A stretch of 64,000 nucleotides of DNA, from NCBI RefSeq assembly GCF_014650675.1, contig NZ_BMVK01000006.1:1-64000 (forward strand), given 5' to 3'. The translations under genes and the position numbers were made by a program. This DNA is from Streptomyces anulatus (GTDB lineage: Bacteria > Actinomycetota > Actinomycetes > Streptomycetales > Streptomycetaceae). Shown here piece by piece: positions 29,937 to 39,053 of this stretch (its first letter is position 1; each line of letters starts with the position of its first letter). A model generated the notes under the pieces. The model was not told where the DNA came from and made no database searches. It was given only the letters and a program-made list of their open reading frames with translations.

Positions 29937-31355
29937 TCAGAGGGCCGGTGCGTCCGGGCCGATCCGGCTCCGTACCGCCGTCTGGACCTCGGCCTCCTCG
30001 GCCGGGTCGGTGGCGAGGCGGCGCAGGCGTTCGGCGACGCGGACGTCTCCGGTCTCGGCGTGCAGGGCGGCCACTTCGCGGGTGGTCTCCTCGCAGTCCC
30101 AGAGGCACTCCACCGCGAACCCGGTCGCGTAGGACGGGTCGGTGGCGGCCAGGGCGCGCGCGGCCCTGCCCCGCAGGTGCGAGGAGGACGTCTCGCGGTA
30201 GACGTGGCGCAGCACGGGGGCGGCGCAGGCGATGCCGAGGCGGCCCGCCCCGTCGACCAGGGTCCACAGCCGGGGGGCGTCGGGTCCGTCGCCGCGTACG
30301 GCCTCCCGCAGCGCGCCGAGGACTTGGGGAGCGTCCTGGGCGGTGCCTCGGCAGGCGAGCACTCCGGCGGCCGAGGCCCCGAGGGCGTCGGGGCGGTGGG
30401 CCCAGCGCCGGGCCCGTTCCACGGCGTCGTCGCAGGTCATCCGCTCGAAGGCGGCGATGGCCGTGTCGGCGACGGTGCGGGCCGGGCTGACGGCGGCGGC
30501 CTCGATGAGGTCGAGGACGGCGGGGTCGCCCGCCTCCGCGAGGTAGTGCAGAGCGGCGCAGCGGGCGCCTTCGGGGCCGCTGCGGGCGGCCTCGACGATC
30601 AGGGGCAGGTCGTCGGGTCCGGCGACGGCGGAGAGGCAGCGGGCCGCGGGGACGTGCAGTTCGCTGCCGCGTTCCAGGGCCTGCTGGGCCCAGTCGAAGA
30701 CGGCCTGGACACTCCAGCCGGGGCGGGGACCCCCGGGGCGCATCTGGCGTTGCCATCGGTCGAACGAGCCCTGTTCGCCGGCGGCCCTGACCCGGGCGCC
30801 GACCGCCGCGCGCGGGTCGTCGGCCCACAGCCGCCAGGGGCGCGGCTCGAAGGAGTCCCGTACGGCGGCGGCGAGATCGGCCGAGCCCTGGTCGGTGTCC
30901 GGGAAGCGGGCGAGGACGGGCAGCGCGAGGGAGCGCAGGCCGGCGTCGTCGTCGCGCAGGGCGAGCTCGTCCAGGGCCCAGGCCCAGTTGGCGCCGGTCG
31001 CCGCGTAGCGACGGAGCAGGGCCAGGGCGTCGTCGCGTCCGTAGGAGGCGAGGTGGCCGAGGACGGACAGCGCCAGACCGGTCCGGGAGTCGTCGGTATC
31101 GATGTGGTCGTCGGGATCGGCGAGGTGTCGCTCGATCTCCTCGATACCGCCGTCGAGGTCGAGGTAGAGGCGCGCGTAGTAGAGGGAGCGGTTCTCCACC
31201 TGCCAGTCGTGACGGGGGTCGCTCACGACGCAGTGGTTGAGAGCCGCGAGGGCCTCGGGGCGTGGTGCGGCGAGCGCGTGGAGCGTGCCGTCGCCGCGGC
31301 CCCTCTGCAACAGGCCGAGCAGGGTGCCGCTCGGCGCTATGAACGGATCGAACAT
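29937..31355 (-). CDS. HEAT-repeat-like hypothetical protein
   Basis: 472-residue all-helical protein with HEAT/armadillo-like periodicity (for example SVLGHLASYGRDDALALLRRYA, EGARCAALHYLAEAGDPAVLDL, GRAARALAATDPSYATGFAVE). It begins MFDPFIAPSGTLLGLLQRGRGDG. ATG at 31355 is preceded by GAGG at suitable spacing. Likely a protein-interaction scaffold; no catalytic motif is visible. About 290 bp upstream hold hairpins but no gene. Confidence 0.8.
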   Translation of the reverse strand: MFDPFIAPSGTLLGLLQRGRGDGTLHALAAPRPEALAALNHCVVSDPRHDWQVENRSLYYARLYLDLDGGIEEIERHLADPDDHIDTDDSRTGLALSVLGHLASYGRDDALALLRRYAATGANWAWALDELALRDDDAGLRSLALPVLARFPDTDQGSADLAAAVRDSFEPRPWRLWADDPRAAVGARVRAAGEQGSFDRWQRQMRPGGPRPGWSVQAVFDWAQQALERGSELHVPAARCLSAVAGPDDLPLIVEAARSGPEGARCAALHYLAEAGDPAVLDLIEAAAVSPARTVADTAIAAFERMTCDDAVERARRWAHRPDALGASAAGVLACRGTAQDAPQVLGALREAVRGDGPDAPRLWTLVDGAGRLGIACAAPVLRHVYRETSSSHLRGRAARALAATDPSYATGFAVECLWDCEETTREVAALHAETGDVRVAERLRRLATDPAEEAEVQTAVRSRIGPDAPAL

Positions 31356-31645
31356 GGGAGAAAGCCTCACATCAAGCTGTCGACGCAACCGGGACTGTGC
31401 AGTGCCCCGCGCCTCTCGGGACGCGGGGGTGTCCGGGGGGACACCGTTACGCCGCGCAGTGACATGATCGGCCGACCGCCGTCTTTCGCCTGGTGTAGAG
31501 CATCTTCCTCTGCCTCTCGTCGGTGGCCCTGAGCGGGCCCGCGACGTCATGATGACCCAGCCATTTCGCCACCGCGACCACATTTACGACGGACCGGTCA
31601 GCGGAGCCCACGGCGGACGCGCCCGGGGGCGAGCCCGCCGGCGCC
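31356..31645. other. Non-coding gap with hairpins
   Basis: Contains GGTGTCC-GGGG-GGACACC at 31428-31445 and a nearby CCCCGCG/CGCGGGG pairing. Read leftward these lie upstream of the HEAT-protein gene; read rightward nothing starts here. No gene was recognised. Confidence 0.5.
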
Positions 31646-32038
31646 CTACCGGGCACCGAAGCGTTCCAGCAGGTCGGACTTGCCGAACATCCGGGCCGTG
31701 TCCAGCGCGGACGGCGTTCCGGCGGCCGGGTCGGCGCCGGCGGCGAGCAGGGCGTCGATGACGGCGTCCTCGCCCTTGAAGACGGCTCCGGCCAGCGGGG
31801 TCTGGCCCCGGTCGTTGGCCCGGTCCGGGTCGGCCTCACGGGCGACGAGGGCCGCGACCGTCCCGGCGTGCCCGTGGTAGGCGGCGAGCATGAGCAGCGT
31901 GTCGCCCCGGTCGTTGGTGAGGTTGGCGGGGACTCCGGCCTCGACGTACGCCGTGAGCGCCTCGGTGTCGCCGGCGCGGGCCAGGTCGAAGACCTTGGTC
32001 GCCAGCTCGACCACCTCGGGATCAGGGGTTTCGCTCAT
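31646..32038 (-). CDS. Ankyrin-repeat protein
   Basis: 130-residue protein made almost entirely of ankyrin repeats: NDRGDTLLMLAAYHGHAGTV, NDRGQTPLAGAVFKGEDAVI and GTPSALDTARMFGKSDLLE. The first 30 residues form a helix cap. Expected to bind another protein; no enzymatic part. ATG at 32038 is preceded by GGAAGG. Single gene. Confidence 0.9.
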   Translation of the reverse strand: MSETPDPEVVELATKVFDLARAGDTEALTAYVEAGVPANLTNDRGDTLLMLAAYHGHAGTVAALVAREADPDRANDRGQTPLAGAVFKGEDAVIDALLAAGADPAAGTPSALDTARMFGKSDLLERFGAR

Positions 32039-32365
32039 CGGACGGGCCGCCTTCCTTGACTGCTGCCGCGGGTGTCACCGCCGCGGTTGACCTGGTGGGG
32101 AGTACGGCACGGGTCCGTACGAGTGAATCGACAGGGTACTGCTCCCGGGCCGACATGACCCGGCCCGGATACGGCAAGGGATCACCGCGGCTGATCCTGC
32201 CCGGCACGGACGAGGTGATGCCGCTCTCCGGGGGCCGACTTCTGTGGGCCAGTCAAGTGAAAGCGCAGGATATTCACTCGATTGCACCTTTTGTCGTATA
32301 GATACTTCTCGTGATCCTGGAAGGACTCATGGTGACTGTCCCCTTCAACCAGGAGAGAACCGCTC
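32039..32365. other. Intergenic region, promoter of the small-membrane-protein/FtsK-like pair
   Basis: Just before the next gene the sequence becomes AT-rich: TTCACT at 32273, then TATAGA about 18 nt later, is a plausible promoter. AGTGAA (32256) and TTCACT (32273) form an inverted pair reminiscent of BldD half-sites but with wide spacing. No gene was seen here. Confidence 0.45.
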
Positions 32366-32560
32366 ATGATCCTTTCCATCTCGGGCGTGGTACTGCTCGC
32401 CATCGTCGTCTTCCTGTTCTTCAAGAAGGACGGGCTCAAGGCCTCCCACGCCATCGTCTGTGCCCTGTTCGGCTTCTACCTGGCCGGCACCGCCATCGCA
32501 CCGAGCATCACGGCGGGCGGGGCGAGCCTCGCCGGCCTGCTGGGCGGGATCAAGTTCTGA
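32366..32560 (+). CDS. Small membrane protein, SpdD-like
   Basis: 64-residue protein with two hydrophobic helices (about 4-18 and 30-46) split by KKDGLKASHA, ending in a Gly/Ala-rich SLAGLLGGIKF. Size and layout resemble the SpdD/small spread proteins next to tra genes of Streptomyces plasmids. AGGAGAG precedes the ATG with good spacing. It is followed 37 nt later by the FtsK-like gene, so the two are likely an operon. Confidence 0.75.
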   Translation: MILSISGVVLLAIVVFLFFKKDGLKASHAIVCALFGFYLAGTAIAPSITAGGASLAGLLGGIKF

Positions 32561-32597
32561 CGCTCCGCAACCGCTCCCACCCCTTCAGGAGACCGAT

Positions 32598-34283
32598 GTG
32601 GCCCGGCGACCACTCCCCCGCATTCTGAGCAGCGGCAGCGCTTCGATCACTCGCAGCAGAGAGATCGCGCGCACGGCCGCCGACAGTGCCACCGATGTCC
32701 TCCATCCGCTGATCACGGTGGTCCGCGGGCTACGGCTGCTGGCCGTGTCCGGCCGGCAGAAGTGGGTCGCGACGCCCAAGGAGCGGCGTGGTCCCAAGCT
32801 GCTCCTCGGCGCGGCCTGCGTGCTGGTGGTGGCGCTCGTCCCCTACGGGCCGATCCTGACCCTGGTCACGGTGATGGGCGCCGCCGCGTGGAAGGGGCGG
32901 GAGCGGACCCCGGTGAGAACCGGGCCCGCCGAGTCGGAGACCGCGCGCCTGCGGTCGCTGTACGAGGCGCTCGTGCCGTACTTCTCGACGGCCGACGACC
33001 CCGATCCGCTGTTCGCCCACGGCGGCGACTGGGCGAAGGCGTTCGACGGGTACGCCTTCGACGCCGACGGGCGGCTCACTCGCCTGCGGATCTCCTACCC
33101 CGCGTACTTCACGGACGGCGAGGCGGCCGCCCGCTCCCGGATCGAGCAGTTGCTCCACACCAAGTCCGGCCGGGGCCGCGAGTACCACTTCGGCTGGGAC
33201 GAGGAGGCCAACCGTCTCGTCATGACCGTGCTGGACGCGCTCCCCACGACGATCGCCGCCCAGCGCTTCGTCACCGCCCCCGGCGAGACGGTGCTCGGCT
33301 TCACCGACCCGGACGCCGTCTCGCGCACCGTCCCCGTGCGCGACGGCGACATGACGGTCGACGCCTCGCCCGTGGTCTGGCGGACCGGCGGCCGCTCCAC
33401 CGAACCGCACCTGCTGGCCGTCGGACAGCCCGGCGGCGGCACCACCACCCTGGTCCGCTCGATCGCCCTCCAGGCCCTGCAGAACGGCGACGTCATCGTC
33501 GTCGACGGCAGCGGCACCGGTGAGTACGGCGCCCTCGCCGGGCGCAGCGGCGTCCTCGCCGTGGAGTCCGGCCTCGGCGGGGCGCTGGCCACGCTGGAGT
33601 GGGCGGCGCACGAGACGGAGCGCCGCCTGATCGCCGCCAACCGGGCCCGGCAGAGCGGCCACCGGGTGCCGGACGACATCCTGCGCCCGCTGTGGATCCT
33701 GCTGGACCGCCCCGGCGTCCTCGGCCACCTCGCGGTGGCCGACGGCAGGCCCGACCCGCTGGAACTGCTCCGGATCCCGCTCCGGCACGGCCGGGCCGCC
33801 CAGGTCACCGTCGTGCTGGCCGAGCAGTTCGACGCGCTGGACACCCTGACCGAGACCGTACGGACCCACACCCGCGCCCGCGCGGTCCTCGGGCCGGCCT
33901 CCCGCGAGCAGATCGAGGCCGTCCTCGGCGCCGAACCGCACACGACGCCGCCGCACGAGGTCCCCCCGGGGCGCGGTTACGTCCGCCTCGGCGCGGGCCC
34001 GGTCCTGCGGCTCCAGGTGCCCGCCACCCCCGACCCGTACGACGATGCCACCGGCGACGCGCACCGGCAGGCGGTGCTCGACCTGCTGCCCGGCCGGCAC
34101 TCCGCGATGGAGGCGACGCCGGTGCGGGAGCCCGCCGACGAAGGGCCCGCGACGGAGCAGGTCCCCGTGGCGGTGGAAGCCCCGGCCCGTACGGCCGAGG
34201 CCGTTCCGGTGGAGGCGATGGTCGCCGAGGCCAGGCCGTCCGAGCCGCTGGCGAAGGCGCAGCCGGCGGGCGCCGAGAGCTGA
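32598..34283 (+). CDS. Membrane FtsK/TraB-like protein with degenerate ATPase motifs
   Basis: 561-residue protein. Two N-terminal hydrophobic segments (about 60-95) precede a soluble region and an FtsK/TraB-like P-loop domain. The Walker A equivalent reads GQPGGGTTTLV at 276-286, with Thr282 where Lys is needed. The Walker B equivalent is PLWILLDRPG without the usual Glu. Overall order (GGDWAKAFDGYAFD, HLLAVGQPGG, VIVVDGSGTGEYGAL) still follows TraB/FtsK. GTG at 32598 is supported by AGGAG 6 nt upstream. The tail after about 500 is Ala/Glu/Val-rich. It may bind but not hydrolyse nucleotide. Role unknown. Confidence 0.75.
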   Translation: MARRPLPRILSSGSASITRSREIARTAADSATDVLHPLITVVRGLRLLAVSGRQKWVATPKERRGPKLLLGAACVLVVALVPYGPILTLVTVMGAAAWKGRERTPVRTGPAESETARLRSLYEALVPYFSTADDPDPLFAHGGDWAKAFDGYAFDADGRLTRLRISYPAYFTDGEAAARSRIEQLLHTKSGRGREYHFGWDEEANRLVMTVLDALPTTIAAQRFVTAPGETVLGFTDPDAVSRTVPVRDGDMTVDASPVVWRTGGRSTEPHLLAVGQPGGGTTTLVRSIALQALQNGDVIVVDGSGTGEYGALAGRSGVLAVESGLGGALATLEWAAHETERRLIAANRARQSGHRVPDDILRPLWILLDRPGVLGHLAVADGRPDPLELLRIPLRHGRAAQVTVVLAEQFDALDTLTETVRTHTRARAVLGPASREQIEAVLGAEPHTTPPHEVPPGRGYVRLGAGPVLRLQVPATPDPYDDATGDAHRQAVLDLLPGRHSAMEATPVREPADEGPATEQVPVAVEAPARTAEAVPVEAMVAEARPSEPLAKAQPAGAES

Positions 34284-34302
34284 ACGGGGAGCCCGACATG
34301 GC

Positions 34303-34350
34303 ACTGCGGGCGGGGAGCGGACCATCGACGGTCCGCTCCCCGCCCGCAGT
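34303..34350. terminator. Strong bidirectional terminator
   Basis: A perfect 21-bp stem (34303-34323 and 34330-34350) with a 6-nt loop ATCGAC lies between the converging FtsK-like and MocR genes. Confidence 0.92.
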
Positions 34351-34377
34351 CGTCTCCGCTAGGGGGTTCCTTGCCGG

Positions 34378-35877
34378 TCAGGCCACGAAGCTGCGCGGGG
34401 TGTCGGCCCCCACGCCCGCCCCGGAGCGCACCAGGTCCACCGCCGCGGCCAGCCGTACGGCCGCCTCGTCGGCGACCGGCCCGCTGACCGTGAACGGCAG
34501 CCGTACGTACCCCTCGAAGGCCCCGTCGACCCCGAAGCGGGGGCCCGAAGGCACCCGGACGCCGACCCGTTCACCCGCCACGGCCAGCCGCGATCCGGAG
34601 AGGCCCCCGGTGCGCACCCACAGCGTCAGACCTCCGCGTGGCACGGCGAACTCCCAGTCCGGCAGCTCCCGGCGCACCGCCGCGACCAGGGCGTCCCGGT
34701 TCTCCCGCGCCTGGCTCCGCCGGACCTCGACGGCCTGTTCCCAGCCGCCCGTGCCCATGAGCCAGTTGATGGCGAGCTGTTCCAGGACGGGGGTGCCCAT
34801 GTCGGCGTAGGCGCGGGCGGCGACCAGGCTGCGGATGACGTCGGGGGCGGCGCGCACCCAGCCGATGCGCATTCCGGCCCAGAAGGCCTTGCTGGCCGAG
34901 CCGACGGTCAGGACCGTGCTGCCCGCCGGATCGAAGGCGCAGACCCGGCGCGGCATGTCGATGTCGGCGTCCAGGCGCAGCTCGTTCATGGTCTCGTCGA
35001 CGACCAGGACCGTTCCGGCGGACCGGGCCGCGTCCACCAGGTCCCGGCGCTGCTGCTCGTCGGCGAGCGCGCCGGTGGGGTTGTGGAAGTCGGCCACCAC
35101 ATAGGCGAGCCGGGGCGCGGCGTCCCGCAGCACCTGGCGCCAGCGGTTCATGTCCCAGCCGCCGAGCCCCTCCTCCATCGCGACCGGGACGAGACGGGCG
35201 CCCGTCTCGCGCATCAGCTGGAGGATGTTGGCGTAACTGGGGGACTCGACCGCGATCCGTTCGCCGCGGCCCGCGAAGAGGTGACAGATCGCGTCGATGG
35301 CGCCCATCGCGCCGGTGGTGACCATGATCTGTTCGGGCATGGTCGGGATGCCGAGCGCGGTGTAGCGGTCGGCGATCATCTGCCGCAGGGCGGGCAGTCC
35401 GGCCGGGTAGTCGCCGTGCGTGTGGGCGTACGGCGGCAGCTCCTCCAGCGCCCCCTGGACGGCGCGGGTCAGCCAGGGCTCGGGCGCGGGCAGGGCCGCG
35501 CAGCCCAGGTCGATCATCGAGCCGAGCGACTCCGGCGGCAGCGGTTCGAGGCCGCGGGCGGGCAGCGGGTTGCCGGCCGGGACGGCGGTCCAGCTGCCCG
35601 CGCCGCGCCGGGACTCCAGGAAGCCTTCGGCGCGCAGCGCCTCGTAGGCGGCCGCGACGGTCGTACGGCTGACGGCCAGGGCGAGGGCGAGTTCGCGCTC
35701 TGCCGGGAGCCGGGCGGCGACCGGGACGCGGCCCTCCAGGACGAGCAGCCGCACACCGTCGGCGAGCGCACGGTAGGCGGGCGGCTTGCGGCCGCCCGGT
35801 CCGGTGGGCCGCGCCTGTTGCGACCGGAGCTGCCGGGCGAGCTGGGCCGCTCCCACCGTCGATGTCCACTGCGCCAT
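34378..35877 (-). CDS. MocR-family (GntR/aminotransferase) transcriptional regulator
   Basis: 499-residue MocR protein. The N-terminal GntR winged helix (about 30-100) contains RLPAERELALALAVSRTTVAAA and LRAEGFLESRRGAGS, and is joined to a class I aminotransferase-like domain. The PLP lysine is Lys330 in GSASKAFWAGMRIGW, with DFHNPTGAL and DETMNELRLD also present, so PLP binding is expected. ATG at 35877. It is divergent from the YczE-type membrane gene 102 bp away, a pairing known for Bacillus YczR/YczE, so it probably controls that gene and itself. Confidence 0.92.
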   Translation of the reverse strand: MAQWTSTVGAAQLARQLRSQQARPTGPGGRKPPAYRALADGVRLLVLEGRVPVAARLPAERELALALAVSRTTVAAAYEALRAEGFLESRRGAGSWTAVPAGNPLPARGLEPLPPESLGSMIDLGCAALPAPEPWLTRAVQGALEELPPYAHTHGDYPAGLPALRQMIADRYTALGIPTMPEQIMVTTGAMGAIDAICHLFAGRGERIAVESPSYANILQLMRETGARLVPVAMEEGLGGWDMNRWRQVLRDAAPRLAYVVADFHNPTGALADEQQRRDLVDAARSAGTVLVVDETMNELRLDADIDMPRRVCAFDPAGSTVLTVGSASKAFWAGMRIGWVRAAPDVIRSLVAARAYADMGTPVLEQLAINWLMGTGGWEQAVEVRRSQARENRDALVAAVRRELPDWEFAVPRGGLTLWVRTGGLSGSRLAVAGERVGVRVPSGPRFGVDGAFEGYVRLPFTVSGPVADEAAVRLAAAVDLVRSGAGVGADTPRSFVA

Positions 35878-35883
35878 CGAAAT

Positions 35884-35955
35884 CAGTCCACCTTCCTCGA
35901 ATTGGCCATAGTTGGCGACCGATCCCCTGCCACAGAGTGACATGAAGCAGTCCAC
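35884..35955. promoter_or_regulatory. Direct repeat CAGTCCAC, candidate MocR operator
   Basis: CAGTCCAC occurs at 35884-35891 and 35948-35955, the only two copies in this divergent promoter region. MocR regulators typically bind direct repeats between the divergent genes. The second copy continues into CCACTACCACTAC. Inferred, not proven. Confidence 0.45.
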
Positions 35956-35979
35956 TACCACTACAGCAGGGGGCACGAC

Positions 35980-36699
35980 GTGGCCAGGACCACCGGCCGG
36001 AGCACCACTCATCTCACCCGGCGGCTGGTCCAGCTGTACGTCGGCCTCACGCTGTACGGGGCGAGTTCCGCGCTCCTGGTGCGGGCCGAGCTGGGCCTGG
36101 AGCCGTGGGGTGTGCTGCATCAGGGCCTCGCGGAGCTGACCGGGATATCGATCGGCGTGGTGTCGATCATCATCGGCGCGGTGGTGCTGCTGCTGTGGAT
36201 CCCGCTGCGCCAGCGGCCGGGGCTCGGCACGGTCTCGAACGTCTTCGTGGTCGGGCTGGCGATGGACGGGACGCTCGCCGTGGTCGGCGACCTGGACGGG
36301 CTCGGGTTCCGCGTTCCCGTGATGGTCCTGGGCATCGTGCTCAACGGGGTGGCGACCGGGCTGTACATCGCGGCCCGGTTCGGGCCGGGGCCGCGCGACG
36401 GGCTGATGACCGGGCTGAACCGGGTCACCGGGCGCTCCATCCGGCTGGTCCGCACGGCGATCGAGGTGGCGGTCGTGGTGACCGGCTTCCTGCTGGGCGG
36501 CTCGCTGGGGGCGGGCACGGTGCTCTACGCGCTGGCCATCGGCCCGCTGGCCCAGTTCTTCCTGCGGATCTTCGCGCTCCCCGAGCCCGCCGGCCCGGGT
36601 GCCGTCGTCGCTCCGGACGAGCCGTCCACCAGCGCGCCGCCCGCCGGTTCCGGCCCCGTTGCCGACCCGGCATCCGGGCAGGCCATACTGCCGCAGTGA
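35980..36699 (+). CDS. YczE/YyaS-family membrane protein
   Basis: 239-residue integral membrane protein with about five hydrophobic segments (about 16-36, 54-76, 85-100, 108-128, 150-185). It contains RAELGLEPWGVLHQGL and FGPGPRDGLMTGL, the family signatures. Residues from 205 on are a disordered Pro/Ala tail. GTG at 35980 has GGGGG upstream. It is the target expected of the divergent MocR regulator. Its stop overlaps the next gene's start (GTGA). Function in Streptomyces unknown. Confidence 0.87.
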   Translation: MARTTGRSTTHLTRRLVQLYVGLTLYGASSALLVRAELGLEPWGVLHQGLAELTGISIGVVSIIIGAVVLLLWIPLRQRPGLGTVSNVFVVGLAMDGTLAVVGDLDGLGFRVPVMVLGIVLNGVATGLYIAARFGPGPRDGLMTGLNRVTGRSIRLVRTAIEVAVVVTGFLLGGSLGAGTVLYALAIGPLAQFFLRIFALPEPAGPGAVVAPDEPSTSAPPAGSGPVADPASGQAILPQ

Positions 36700-37457
36700 A
36701 TCCGAGCCACCCCTATCTCGACCACCCGACGCCGATCGCCTTCGCCCATCGCGGCGGGGCGGCGGACGGCGCGGAGAACACAGCGACCGCCTTCCGCCGG
36801 GCGTCCGAAGCCGGCTACCGCTACTTCGAGACCGATGTGCACACCACGGCGGACGGCCGTCTCGTCGCCTTCCACGACGCGACGCTGGACCGGGTCACCG
36901 ATGCCCGGGGCCGGATCTCCGCGCTGCCCTGGAGCGAGGTGCGCCGGGCCCGGGTCGGGGGCGGCGAACCGCTCCCGCTCTTCGAGGAGCTGCTGGAGGA
37001 GTTCCCCCGGGCCCGCTGGAACGTGGACCTGAAGGCGGAATCGGCGCTGGAGCCCCTGCTCGACCTGATCCGTCGCACCGACGCCTGGGACCGGGTCTGC
37101 GTCGGCTCGTTCTCGGAGGCCCGGGTGGCCCGCGCCCACCGCCTGGCGGGCCCCCGGCTGGCCACCTCGTACGGGGTGCGCGGCGTCCTGGCGCTGCGCC
37201 TGCGTTCGTACGGCATCCCGGCGCCGCTGCGCTCGGGCGCTGTCTGCGCCCAGGTCCCGGAGCGGCAGGGCTCCGTCCCGGTGGTGGACGCCCGCTTCGT
37301 CCGCACGGCGCACGCCCTCGGGCTCCAGGTGCACGTCTGGACGGTGAACGAGCCGGAGAGGATGGCGGCGCTCCTGGACCTCGGCGTGGATGGCATCATG
37401 ACCGATCACATCGAGACGCTGCGTACGGTGCTATCCGAGCGGGGGGCATGGTCCTGA
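36696..37457 (+). CDS. Glycerophosphodiester phosphodiesterase
   Basis: 253-residue GDPD-family TIM barrel, hydrolysing glycerophosphodiesters to glycerol-3-phosphate and an alcohol. All key residues are visible: His18-Arg19 in AHRGG, Glu45 and Asp47 in FETDVH, His60 in AFHD, and the C-terminal VWTVNEPERM and GVDGIMTD. No signal peptide. The GTG start overlaps the previous stop, so it is translationally coupled to the membrane protein. Confidence 0.93.
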   Translation: MNPSHPYLDHPTPIAFAHRGGAADGAENTATAFRRASEAGYRYFETDVHTTADGRLVAFHDATLDRVTDARGRISALPWSEVRRARVGGGEPLPLFEELLEEFPRARWNVDLKAESALEPLLDLIRRTDAWDRVCVGSFSEARVARAHRLAGPRLATSYGVRGVLALRLRSYGIPAPLRSGAVCAQVPERQGSVPVVDARFVRTAHALGLQVHVWTVNEPERMAALLDLGVDGIMTDHIETLRTVLSERGAWS

Positions 37458-37502
37458 CGCCCGGTCCGTCCACGTCCACAGGGACGACCGAGGGGGCGCG
37501 GC

Positions 37503-38876
37503 TTGAGCACCGGGACCACAGGGAAGGCCGATCCGTCCGGGCAGCCGCCGGATGACGCGGCAGCGGCCGCCCGCAGGCGGGAGCAGCACGGCTGGTATTT
37601 CTACGACTTCGCGTGCTCCGTCTACTCCACCAGCGTGCTGACCGTCTTCCTCGGTCCGTATCTGACGTCGATCGCCAAGGCGGCGGCGGATCCCGACGGG
37701 TTCGTGCACCCGCTGGGCATACCCGTGCGCGCGGGCTCGCTGTTCGCGTACTCCGTGTCGGCGTCCATCGTGGTGGCCGTCGTGCTGATGCCGATCGTGG
37801 GCGCGGCGGCGGACCGCACGGGGCGCAAGAAGCCGCTGCTGGCGGCGGCCGCCTACACGGGGGCCGCGGCGACGGCGGGGATGTTCTTCCTGGACGGCCA
37901 CCGCTATCTGCTGGGCGCGTTCCTGCTGATCGTGGCGAACGCCTCCATCTCCGTGTCGACGGTCCTGTACAACGCCTACCTGCCGCAGATCGCCGAGCCG
38001 GAGGAGCGCGACGCGGTCTCCTCGCGCGGCTGGGCCTTCGGCTACACCTCGGGCGCCATCGTCCTGATCCTCAACCTGATCCTGTACACCGGCCACGAGT
38101 CCTTCGGGCTCACGGAGTCCGACGCGGTGCGGATCTGCCTCGCCTCGGCCGGTCTGTGGTGGGGCGCGTTCACTCTCGTACCGCTGCGCCGGCTGCGCGA
38201 CCGCCGGATCCCGCCGGGCGGCGAGGGAGCGGTCGGATCCGGGTGGCAGCAGCTGAGAGCGACCCTGCGCGACATGCGGCGCCACCCGCTGACGCTCTCC
38301 TTCCTGCTCGCCTATCTCGTCTACAACGACGGGATCCAGACGGTGATCTCGCAGGCCTCGCTGTACGGCTCCGAGGAGCTGGGCCTGGATCAGACGACGC
38401 TGATCGTCGCCGTGCTGCTGGTGCAGATCCTGGCGGTGGCGGGGGCGCTCGGCATGGGGCGGCTCGCCCGGACGCACGGCGCGAAACGCACGATTCTGGG
38501 GTCGCTGGTGATCTGGACCCTGATCCTGATCTCCGCCTATCTGCTGCCCTCCGACGCTCCGGTGTTCTTCTTCGTCCTGGCGGCGGCGATCGGACTGGTG
38601 CTGGGCGGGAGCCAGGCCCTCTCACGGTCGCTGTTCTCGCATCTGGTGCCGCGCGGCAAGGAGGCGGAGTACTTCTCCGCGTACGAGTTGAGCGACCGCG
38701 GACTGAGCTGGCTGGGGCCCCTGGTGTTCGGTCTGGCGTACCAGCTGACCGGCAGCTACCGGGACGCGATCATCTCGCTGATCGTGTTCTTCGCGCTCGG
38801 CGCGGTGCTGCTCGCACGGGTCCCGGTGAGGCGTGCGGTGGAGGCCGCGGGCAACCCCGTGCCGGAACGGATTTAG
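37503..38876 (+). CDS. MFS transporter, UMF1 family
   Basis: 457-residue transporter with about 12 membrane spans and the UMF1 N-terminal motif WYFYDFACSVYSTSVLTVF. An MFS motif A-like loop is present (GAAADRTGRKKPLL), and MGRLARTHGAKRTIL occupies the second half. Substrate unknown; family members are linked to autophagy export in yeast and to unknown substrates in bacteria. The TTG start at 37503 is preceded by GAGGGGGCG; a later start would cut into the first span. It lies 45 nt after GDPD and may be in the same operon. Confidence 0.87.
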   Translation: MSTGTTGKADPSGQPPDDAAAAARRREQHGWYFYDFACSVYSTSVLTVFLGPYLTSIAKAAADPDGFVHPLGIPVRAGSLFAYSVSASIVVAVVLMPIVGAAADRTGRKKPLLAAAAYTGAAATAGMFFLDGHRYLLGAFLLIVANASISVSTVLYNAYLPQIAEPEERDAVSSRGWAFGYTSGAIVLILNLILYTGHESFGLTESDAVRICLASAGLWWGAFTLVPLRRLRDRRIPPGGEGAVGSGWQQLRATLRDMRRHPLTLSFLLAYLVYNDGIQTVISQASLYGSEELGLDQTTLIVAVLLVQILAVAGALGMGRLARTHGAKRTILGSLVIWTLILISAYLLPSDAPVFFFVLAAAIGLVLGGSQALSRSLFSHLVPRGKEAEYFSAYELSDRGLSWLGPLVFGLAYQLTGSYRDAIISLIVFFALGAVLLARVPVRRAVEAAGNPVPERI

Positions 38877-38902
38877 ACGTTGAACTCAAAGGGCGGTAGT
38901 AT
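38873..38902 (+). promoter_or_regulatory. Housekeeping-type promoter upstream of rbpA
   Basis: TTAGAC (38873-38878), 18-nt spacer, TAGTAT (38897-38902). It overlaps the stop codon of the UMF1 gene and would give rbpA a leader of about 230 nt. Confidence 0.55.
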
Positions 38903-39053
38903 ACGTCTTTGGCCTGCCCGGAGGACCGTTACTGCCAGTGGAAGCGGCCCAACCGTTGAGTGACAACATTCACCAGAGGTGACAAACCGGGCATGGGCGG
39001 GTACTCAACCCAGATAAAGCAGCGGCACGACGGGCGACGCATGACCGGCAACG

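Noticed and set aside
31646..34350. Integrated plasmid or AICE
   Set aside because: Only an SpdD-like/FtsK-like pair is present. There is no integrase, replication gene, att site or tRNA, and base composition matches the flanks.
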